Of a DNA stretch of 64,000 nucleotides, positions 57,745 to 64,000 are shown one piece after another. The stretch lies in NCBI RefSeq assembly GCF_001294335.1, contig NZ_LGKG01000147.1, forward strand, positions 19,236 to 83,235, in the 5' to 3' direction. Origin of the DNA: Streptomyces chattanoogensis (GTDB taxonomy: Bacteria; Actinomycetota; Actinomycetes; Streptomycetales; Streptomycetaceae). The notes beneath the pieces were generated by a model. That model saw only the letters and a list, made by a program, of their open reading frames with translations, had not been told where the DNA came from and searched no databases. Positions within the stretch are counted from its first letter, which is position 1, and each line of letters starts with the position of its first letter. Both the position numbers and the translations under genes were made by a program.

Positions 57745-58038
57745 ATGCCCAAGGGCTACTGGGTCAGCGTCTACCGCACCATTTCAGATCCTGAGAAGCT
57801 GGCTGCTTACAACAAGCTGGCCCGCCTGGCCGTCGAGCCCGCGGGCGGTCGGACCCTCGTCCGTGGCGGTCGGGTCGTGGCGTACGACGCCGGAATCGCC
57901 GAGCGCACCGTCCTGGTCGAGTTCGACAGCTTCGAGCAGGCCGTCGCGGCGCGCGAGAGTGCGGCCTACCAGGAGGCGCTGGTCGCCCTCTCCGACGGCG
58001 TCGAGCGCGACTTCCGCATCGTCGAAGGCATCGACTGA
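57745..58038 (+). CDS. DUF1330 domain protein
   Basis: A 97-residue protein, normal for the family. KGYWVSVYRTISDPEKLAAY and RTVLVEFDSFEQAVAARESA are characteristic of the ferredoxin-like alpha/beta dimeric-barrel DUF1330 fold. GGAGG lies just upstream of ATG 57745. It lies 33 bases after the exporter gene and may be part of that operon. No reaction is established for the family. Confidence 0.9.
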   Translation: MPKGYWVSVYRTISDPEKLAAYNKLARLAVEPAGGRTLVRGGRVVAYDAGIAERTVLVEFDSFEQAVAARESAAYQEALVALSDGVERDFRIVEGID

Positions 58039-58136
58039 CCGAGGTCCAGTCGGATCTTCACTGAAGAGCAGCAGGATTCTGGGGTATACCGGCCCGCTCC
58101 CGTGAAGGGCGTCACCAGCTAGTTCACCTCACGGTT

Positions 58137-59100
58137 CAGGCGCCTGGCCGAGACCGGCGGCGGTCAGGTCCTGCTCGCGCAGCGGGGTGAAGTCGACGTC
58201 GGGTTTCGGGCCGTACGCCTCGGGCTGGATGCCGAGTCGGTGGGTGCTGTACCTGACCGAACCGGTTGATGTGTTCGGTCAGGTACGGCGAGATGTGCGC
58301 CAGGTCTTCCGGGTCGATCTCCCATCCCTCTTCCAGCAGCTGGCGGACGATCTCCGCGATGTCCAGGACATTGCGGAAGATCACCGCGTTGGTGAGCAAG
58401 GCGTTGAACCGCATCGCCTTTTCCTGCTCGATGGGGTCGTTGTCGGCGATGACGCCGCGGTTGCCGAAGCCGATCCACTGGGGGTGCCGTCCGCCGCCAC
58501 CGCGGTTCCGTCGCCCCACGCCTGCGAGAGGTCCAGGCGGGCCTGCGCGTTCACCAGGTCGGCGACCGCCTCGTTCAGCAGAACGATCGAGAAGTGCTTG
58601 TTGGCGACGTACGACAGTTCGTGCCCGCTCACGCCGGGGATGTGCCGGGCGGCCTCGTACGGACCCATGTCGGTGCCCTTGACGAACGTGACGATCACGT
58701 AGCGGCCCAAGGGGGCGGTGAGCTCGGGCTCGTTGCCGGACGGCGGGCCGAAACGGCGCCACCACTCCAACCCAGTACGCGGTCCGGGCCACGATCCCCA
58801 TCAGGGAACGCTCCGGCATCCTCGCCTTGATCTCCTGCTCCGCGAGCCGGACCTCCTCCAGCTCCGCCTTGGCCTGGTCGTACGTCACTCCGGCCTGCTT
58901 GCGGACCAGGCCCCGGTGATGCTTGGCGGTCCGCTCCGCCCGGTACGCCGGCAGCGTGCCCTCCGGCAGCTCCACCGCACGCCGGACGAAGTCCACCACC
59001 ATCTCCGGGACGTCCTCCAGCGCCGCGAAACACCCCATACGCCGGTACGACTTCAGCTGCTCAGGGCGAAGCGCCCGAAGGAGCTGCCAAAGGTCATACG
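58137..59100 (-). pseudogene. Tn3-family transposase remnant, deleted and frameshifted
   Basis: Read from the right, the minus strand gives AYDLWQLLRALRPEQLKSYR and MGCFAALEDVPEMVVDFVRR (N-terminal region), then LGRYVIVTFVKGTDMGPYEA and VSGHELSYVANKHFSIVLLN, then IGFGNRGVIADNDPIEQEKA and LTNAVIFRNVLDIAEIVRQL (C-terminal region). At least three frames are needed and most of the middle is missing. The full transposase would be near 1000 residues, so it is dead. Confidence 0.75.
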
Positions 59101-59817
59101 CTCACCCACGAGCTACTGGACGAACTCGCACCCAGCCGCAACCAGCGATACATACGTCAACTCCTGGTCCGCGCATGCATATTGGACGAACGCAACGAGG
59201 GCCTCGAACGCGTCCCCAGCCGGCTGGAACACGAACTCGCGGACAAGCCGGCCACCCACGCCAACTTCGCCGCCCCTTCGCGCAATGATTCCTGCTTCGG
59301 CGAGCACGCCAGCCCGCCACCACCCACCGTCATCCCGCCTCAGCCGACCGCGACTTGCGGCGCCGCGTCAGCGTCGCCTTGGGCTGTCTCGTCTGGACGG
59401 ACCAGCACCGGCCTGGCCCTCGCCCGGCCTCACTCGGGAGCACATCGACGACTGGATCGCCGGAGCCATCAGCCAACGTTGCTACCTGATCCGTTACTCC
59501 TGGAAATGGACCACGAGCCGTCGGCACAGCCGCGAACTGAACGCTCCCTCAAGTTGGGCTAGGAGCATGCCCACTTGGTCCCGGGCCGCCACCCCGCGCT
59601 GCTGCCTCCACGGCTCGCCGCGCTCCTTCGGTGCCTCGCCGAACAGCCCCAGCTGCGGCCGCAGCTCTCGCGAGTCCACCCGGGTCCTCGGTGGCTCTTC
59701 CCCGGCATGGTTGCCGACGTGACCGGGATGCACCGCCACGCCACAATCCGCTGGGTCGCCTACGCCAGAGGCGACTGGGTCGAATGCCTCGCGGCTCGAG
59801 CGGCGGACGAGCAGTAA
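59101..59817 (+). pseudogene. Decayed tyrosine integrase/recombinase
   Basis: The + strand reads HELLDELAPSRNQRYIRQLL and RVPSRLEHELADKPATHANF, then in other frames LTREHIDDWIAGAISQRCYL, and near the end GMHRHATIRWVAYARGDWVE followed by CLAARAADEQ. These are successive blocks of a family of large actinobacterial integrase-like proteins that travel with Tn3-type elements. Several frameshifts and a stop are present. It starts next to the Tn3 transposase remnant, in divergent orientation. Confidence 0.55.
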
Positions 59818-59841
59818 CAGGTACGGACACAGGGCGGATGC

Positions 59842-60240
59842 TCAGTTGGCCGGGGGCGGATCGACTTCGCCGCCGACGCCGGAGCGCCCCGCAGGAACGC
59901 CGACGACGTACACGGTCACATGCCGTCGAACGAATTCGCCGAAGACCTCGACCACGGCATCGGTGATAGACGCGATCAGCTGTGTGGGGGCATCGGCGAT
60001 CCCCGGCAGGTTCAGCGCCGCTTCACGCACGTTCAGCGAGACGATCGGTGCGTTCACCGCGGCGGGTACGCCGCCGATGCCCCAGCGGTTGCGCGGGATG
60101 CCGAACAGCTCGACGACCGCCATGGAGCGTGCTCGCTCTCCGTATACCTTGACCAGCGCCTCGGTCAGGGCGAGGACGAGTTTCGGCTCGACTTTTCCGT
60201 CGAGTTCCTCTTCGTGGATCCGTACCTCGAAGTGTGGCAT
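59842..60240 (-). CDS. Tautomerase-family protein (4-OT/MIF-like)
   Basis: A 132-residue protein. The start at ATG 60240 has GGAG five bases upstream and leaves Pro2 at the mature N-terminus (PHFEVRIHEEELDGKVEP), the catalytic base of the family. Two similar halves carry VVELFGIPRNRWGIGGVPA and VTVYVVGVPAGRSGVGG, consistent with fused beta-alpha-beta units. Members ketonise enols or hydrate/dehalogenate small acids. It is divergent from a MarR gene that probably controls it. Confidence 0.85.
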   Translation of the reverse strand: MPHFEVRIHEEELDGKVEPKLVLALTEALVKVYGERARSMAVVELFGIPRNRWGIGGVPAAVNAPIVSLNVREAALNLPGIADAPTQLIASITDAVVEVFGEFVRRHVTVYVVGVPAGRSGVGGEVDPPPAN

Positions 60241-60280
60241 CACAGCTCCGTTCAGATGGTTGGCTACCATGAAGACAATT

Positions 60281-60295
60281 TTGCTTTGCAAGCAA
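60281..60295. promoter_or_regulatory. Palindrome between tautomerase and MarR genes, candidate operator
   Basis: TTGCTTTGCAAGCAA has perfect six-base arms around TGC, in the 93-base divergent intergenic region. It is AT-richer than the surroundings. The symmetry and position suit a MarR dimer that would block both promoters. Confidence 0.6.
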
Positions 60296-60333
60296 TGTAT
60301 CTTTGTCATTAAAGCTAAATGGAGGGGCAGTCG

Positions 60334-60831
60334 ATGTCAATCGAGGGCCGGGGTCGCCGCAAGACAGACCGGGACGGACCCGAGCTGGGAGTCGACGAGG
60401 CGATCAGGGCGTTGCTGCTTCTCATGCCCCGCATGGTTGGGCGGGCGAAGCGGATCCGAGTGCCTGACGAGCTCCAGTCGCTTGCGCTCGCGCCGCGGCA
60501 CCTGTCACTGCTGTCCTATCTGCTGTTCGACGGCCCGATGACCGTGAACGATCTGGCCGCCCGTCTGGAGGTCGCCCCGACCACCGTCAGCCTCATGGTC
60601 GGCGAGCTCAGCCGGAAGGGCATCCTGGAGCGGCGTGAGGACGCATCGGACCGGCGTCGGCGCATCGTCAGCATCACCGATAGCAAACGTCCGTCCGTCG
60701 ACAACTGGCTGGCACGGGGAGCGCATGCCTGGCGTCAGGCACTGAATCCTTTGGCCCCCGAACAGCGGCAGATGTTCGTCCAGACCCTTCAGGCCTATGA
60801 GGCTGCCATGGCCGATGACGAAGGCGACTGA
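60334..60831 (+). CDS. MarR-family transcriptional regulator (divergent to tautomerase)
   Basis: A 165-residue winged-helix protein. MTVNDLAARLEVAPTTVSLM is the helix-turn-helix, and GILERREDASDRRRRIVSIT the wing. The ATG at 60334 has GGAGGGG at six-base spacing; the ATG at 60319 overlaps that ribosome site. Divergent to the tautomerase gene with a palindrome between them, it probably represses both. About 230 bases after its stop hold nothing recognisable. Confidence 0.88.
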   Translation: MSIEGRGRRKTDRDGPELGVDEAIRALLLLMPRMVGRAKRIRVPDELQSLALAPRHLSLLSYLLFDGPMTVNDLAARLEVAPTTVSLMVGELSRKGILERREDASDRRRRIVSITDSKRPSVDNWLARGAHAWRQALNPLAPEQRQMFVQTLQAYEAAMADDEGD

Positions 60832-61065
60832 TGAAGCCTCAGAGGCCAGATCGGCGATGCGGTCGCCTCCTGGGGCCACGCCACCACCCCGCGAAGTTCT
60901 GAGGAAAGTGGTACGGGGGCAGCGACGTCAGTCGAGGTCAGAAGCGGTACCACCGTCGGTGGCAGGCGGCGGGGCCCGTTGCCTGGATGCCGCCGTCGCC
61001 CGGCTATGTGCCGACGGCAACAACCCGACGGCCCCGGCCCCACACCTGTCCGAGCGAGCTCTACC

Positions 61066-61851
61066 TCACCTGAGATGTGTGCCTGCGGGCCGTGACCCGT
61101 GGATGTACTGGTCGGCCCAGGCGCTGATGATGTGGGCGGCTCGCTGCGCCTGTCCTCGTGCGGTCAGGAGATGGTCTGCTCCTTCGAGCGAGATGAAGCT
61201 TCGCGGGTGTCGTGCCTCGCTGAAGATCTCCCCGGCGTTGGAGATGTCGACGGTGTTGTCGGTGGGCGAATGCATGACGAGCAGCGGCAGGTCCAATTCG
61301 CCGATCCGGTCCCGCAGGTGAGCACGGCGGACGTCTTCGACGAAGGCGCGCTTGAGGACCAGGGTCCTCCCGCCGACGAACCACTCGTGCGACCCGTCAC
61401 TGAGAACGCGATCCACGACCGCGTCGTACTGTCGCTCGACGTGGCTGGGATCGACGGGCGCCGCGATCGTGGCGACCGCGCGGACGCCCGGCGCCTCAGC
61501 CGCTGCGGCGAGCACGGCGGCGCCTCCCCATGAGTGCCCCACCAGCAGGTCTGCTGGAGTCCCTCGCTCCGCCATCAGAGCGGCGGCACGGATCGTGTCC
61601 TGAACCTTGACGGTGAAGGAACCGTCCCCCCAGTCGCCGTCGGAATCCCCGATCCCGAGGTTGTCGAAGCGCAGCATGCCGATCCCCTCGCGTGCCAGCT
61701 GCTTGCTGACGCGCGAGGCGGCCGGCGAGCCCTTGCCGAGCGTGAATCCGTGCACGAAGATCCCCCAGCCTCGGATCTCGCCCTCTGGCAGGTCGATCAC
61801 TCCTGCCAGTTCGGGGCCTACGACGCTGGGGAATCTCACTTTTTCGGGCAT
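61066..61851 (-). CDS. Alpha/beta hydrolase (serine aminopeptidase S33/ BAAT-like)
   Basis: A 261-residue hydrolase from ATG 61851. FVHGFTLGKGSPAASRVSKQ is the oxyanion region, GIGMLRFDNLGIGDSDGDW follows, GHSWGG holds the nucleophile Ser, VMHSPTDNTVDI the acid Asp, and LEGADHLL the His, so the triad is complete. The family includes peptidases and esterases of small substrates, often found next to OsmC proteins. An in-frame upstream extension is part of another gene's shadow. Confidence 0.88.
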   Translation of the reverse strand: MPEKVRFPSVVGPELAGVIDLPEGEIRGWGIFVHGFTLGKGSPAASRVSKQLAREGIGMLRFDNLGIGDSDGDWGDGSFTVKVQDTIRAAALMAERGTPADLLVGHSWGGAAVLAAAAEAPGVRAVATIAAPVDPSHVERQYDAVVDRVLSDGSHEWFVGGRTLVLKRAFVEDVRRAHLRDRIGELDLPLLVMHSPTDNTVDISNAGEIFSEARHPRSFISLEGADHLLTARGQAQRAAHIISAWADQYIHGSRPAGTHLR

Positions 61852-61976
61852 GTTGCGCTCACCTGGGCAGGGACTGTTCGTGGGCAGTGGGACGAGGGCG
61901 ACACCGGCTGGTGCCACGCACGCGCTCCGAGCAGGAGAGTAGAGCAGTGAGCGCGGTATTTGCCGCTGTCGGCGCG

Positions 61977-63521
61977 TCAGACGGTCGGCTTCTTCACGGC
62001 GGCCGGCTTGGTGGTGAGCAGTGCAGTGATCTCCTCGGCGAGGTGCGGGCCGAGCTCGCCCCAGCCGTCCTTGTAACCATAGACGCCGGCCAGGGTGCGG
62101 GCCTCGTAGTCGCCGTTCATGATCTCGATGTCGGTGGCCGTGATGAGTGCCGGGTGGGCGACGCCGACGGCTGCCGAGACCTTGATCAGCTCCTTGCGGA
62201 GGGTGCGCAGGTAGACAGCGGCCCGGGTGGCCTTCGAGGTCGGGTCGAGGCCGCGGGCCAGCCACGGGTTCTGGGTGGCGATGCCGGTGGGGCACTTGTC
62301 GGTGTGGCACTTCTGCGCCTGGATGCAGCCGATCGACAGCATCGCCTCACGGGCCACGTTGATCATGTCGGCACCCAGCGCGAAGGCGACCGCGGCGTTC
62401 TCGGGCAGGCCGAGCTTGCCGGAGCCGATGAAGGTCAGGTCATCGGTCAGCCCCAGCTCGGCGAAGGCGCCGTAGACCCGGGAGAAGCCCATCCGGAAGG
62501 GCAGCGACACCGAGTCGGAGAAGGTCAGCGGCGCCGCCCCGGTGCCGCCCTCGCCGCCGTCGATCGTCACGAAGTCGACACCACGGTCACCACGCGCCAT
62601 CAGCGTGGCCAGCTCCTGCCAGAACTCCATCTCTCCCACCGCGCTCTTGACCCCGACCGGCAGCCCGGTCTCGGTGGCGAGCAGTTCGACGAAGTCGAGC
62701 ATCGAGTCGACGTCGCTGAATGCGGTGTGCCGCGACGGGGAGGCGCAGTCCTTGCCGAGCGGGATGCCGCGGATCTCGGCGATCTCCGGGGTCACCTTCG
62801 CGCCCGGCAGCATCCCGCCCAGCCCTGGCTTGGCGCCCTGGGAGAGCTTGATCTCGATCGCCTTGACCGGGGCGCCGGCGACCACATCCTTGAGCTTGTC
62901 GATGTTGAAGCTGCCGTCCTTGTTGCGGCAGCCGAAGTAGGACGTACCGATCTGAAGGACGAGGTCGCCGCCGTTGCGGTGGTACGGCGAGAGGCCGCCC
63001 TCTCCCGTGTTCTGCATCGTGCCCGCCAGCGCCGCTCCCTTGTTGAGCGCCGTGATCGCCGCGCCGGAGAGCGATCCGAAGCTCATCGCCGAGATGTTCA
63101 CCACGCTCGCCGGCCGGAACGCCTTGGCGCGCCCGCGCGGCCCGCCCAGCACCTTGGCCGAGGGCAGGGGGGCCTGCGGGTCGTGCGCGTCGGGCAGCGC
63201 GCCGGCGAACGTGCGCTGCTTCAGGTACGCGTGCCCCTGCATGTGCTCAACGTCGTTGTCGGTTCCGAACCCGAAGTAGTTGTTCTCCCCCTTCGCCGAC
63301 GCGTAGATCCAGGTGCGCTGGTCACGACTGAACGGGCGCTCCTCGTCGTTGGAGGTCACTATGTACTGCCGCAGCTCCGGCCCGATCGTCTCCAACAGGT
63401 ACCGGGCGTGCCCGATCACCGGGAAGTTCCGGAGCAATGCATGCTTCTTCTGGACAAGGTCACGAGCGGCCACCAGTGCCAATGCTGTTGCGGTGGCCGT
63501 GGCGATGCTCCGGGCGCGCAT
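61977..63521 (-). CDS. FMN-binding glutamate synthase-family protein
   Basis: A 514-residue protein with a short N-terminal hydrophobic segment (ATATATALALVAARDLV), then the GltS central FMN barrel: VVNISAMSFGSLSGAAITAL, QNTGEGGLSPYH, VDFVTIDGGEGGTGAAPLTF, and the 3Fe-4S cysteines in GCIQAQKCHTDKCPTG. It lacks the glutaminase and GXGXG domains of true glutamate synthase, as in archaeal-type stand-alone members. ATG 63521 follows GGAGAGGA. It probably has a redox role on an unidentified substrate, held near the membrane. Confidence 0.9.
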   Translation of the reverse strand: MRARSIATATATALALVAARDLVQKKHALLRNFPVIGHARYLLETIGPELRQYIVTSNDEERPFSRDQRTWIYASAKGENNYFGFGTDNDVEHMQGHAYLKQRTFAGALPDAHDPQAPLPSAKVLGGPRGRAKAFRPASVVNISAMSFGSLSGAAITALNKGAALAGTMQNTGEGGLSPYHRNGGDLVLQIGTSYFGCRNKDGSFNIDKLKDVVAGAPVKAIEIKLSQGAKPGLGGMLPGAKVTPEIAEIRGIPLGKDCASPSRHTAFSDVDSMLDFVELLATETGLPVGVKSAVGEMEFWQELATLMARGDRGVDFVTIDGGEGGTGAAPLTFSDSVSLPFRMGFSRVYGAFAELGLTDDLTFIGSGKLGLPENAAVAFALGADMINVAREAMLSIGCIQAQKCHTDKCPTGIATQNPWLARGLDPTSKATRAAVYLRTLRKELIKVSAAVGVAHPALITATDIEIMNGDYEARTLAGVYGYKDGWGELGPHLAEEITALLTTKPAAVKKPTV

Positions 63522-63769
63522 GAACGTTCCTCTCCTCGATGCTCGACTCCATTGCCATGCGGCGGAGTCGTCGTGTCGTGTCGGGCGTTGGGCGGCGGGC
63601 ACGACCCAGCGGGCCTCAGCGTCCGTCGGAGAACGCGAAATGATATTAGGGGCTTGCCTGGACAGGTGTGGGGGCAGGGTCGTCGGGTGGGGCGGTCGTC
63701 CCAGCGGTGATCGTCACAGGGGTGATCGTCCAGCGGTGGTGGTCCAGGCGCGTCGGAACAGGTTACGTA

Positions 63770-63960
63770 CGGTGCTCAGCAGCCGTACGGAGGTTCCCCC
63801 CGACCGCCACCGGGCCGGGCCGGGACGGCCCGGATTCGTGGACGCCGAGGACATCGCAGCCGTGGCCGTCCACCCCCAGACCGACATACCCGTCCCCATA
63901 CCGATCTCGTTCTCACCGGACCCGAGGCGCTCAGCTACGACGACATCGCCGCGGGACCCG
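63770..63960 (+). pseudogene. Fragment of an NmrA-like NAD(P)H-binding protein
   Basis: One + frame reads GFVDAEDIAAVAV and, after a frameshift near 63890, the next reads LVLTGPEALSYDDIAAG. Together they match the end of NAD(P)H-binding NmrA/SDR-type proteins. The N-terminal Rossmann part is missing. The last bases of the window and the 240 bases 63522-63769 show nothing else I can support. Confidence 0.45.
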
Positions 63961-64000
63961 TGACGAAGAACGGCGGGCAGGAGTCGAGCGGGGGCAGTCG

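Overview
The window is very GC-rich, with GTG and TTG starts, ATGA/GTGA stop-start overlaps, and gene families typical of Streptomyces: a MatAB-type pair, LCP protein, BtrH-type protein, HxlR/MarR/TetR regulators and decayed IS elements. I read it as a Streptomyces (or very close actinomycete) chromosomal segment. The density of broken transposases and integrases to the right suggests a chromosome arm.

Region 1 (1-26479, all + strand) is one long, tightly coupled exopolysaccharide operon of the Wzx/Wzy type. It holds a priming sugar phosphotransferase (partial), an AlgD-like sugar-nucleotide 6-dehydrogenase, two GT4 and one GT2 glycosyltransferases, two Wzz/BY-kinase-like co-polymerases, and an AsnB-type amidotransferase. 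It also holds a two-domain oxidoreductase, a heparinase II/III-type lyase, a beta-helix lipoprotein, a Wzy-like polymerase, a Wzx-like flippase and a pyruvyltransferase. A nucleotide-sugar cassette (C-methyltransferase, glucose-1-phosphate cytidylyltransferase, PIG-L deacetylase, epimerase, DUF4910 protein, RmlC-like epimerase, class III aminotransferase) is embedded in it. The likely product is an acidic, possibly amidated, methylated and pyruvylated polymer, with lyase and beta-helix enzymes that could trim or remodel it. A PAP2 phosphatase converges on the operon end.

Region 2 (27218-40491) holds non-coding or decayed DNA, a small secreted protein, an IS5-like transposase remnant, and a two-gene polyketide unit. 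The unit has a single 2515-residue KS-AT-DH-MT-ER-KR-ACP synthase, a layout like fungal highly reducing PKSs, and a P450-fold protein whose heme-binding cysteine is replaced by leucine. A secreted RTX-repeat calcium-binding protein follows.

Region 3 (40492-44582) is a MatA/MatB-like surface-glycan pair plus an LCP-family ligase. The deacetylase domain of the MatB-like protein has lost its metal ligands.

Region 4 (44612-64000) is a mosaic of small regulator/enzyme modules: BtrH-type protein with methyltransferase, MarR with Old Yellow Enzyme, a quinone oxidoreductase-esterase fusion with HxlR, TetR with DUF6463, MarR with an MFS exporter, and tautomerase with MarR. A dienelactone hydrolase-like protein, an alpha/beta hydrolase and a glutamate-synthase-like FMN protein are also present. 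Between them lie fragments of ISAzo13, ISL3, IS1182 and Tn3 transposases, a tyrosine integrase with an upstream palindrome, a decayed second integrase, and broken NUDIX, MFS and NmrA-like genes.
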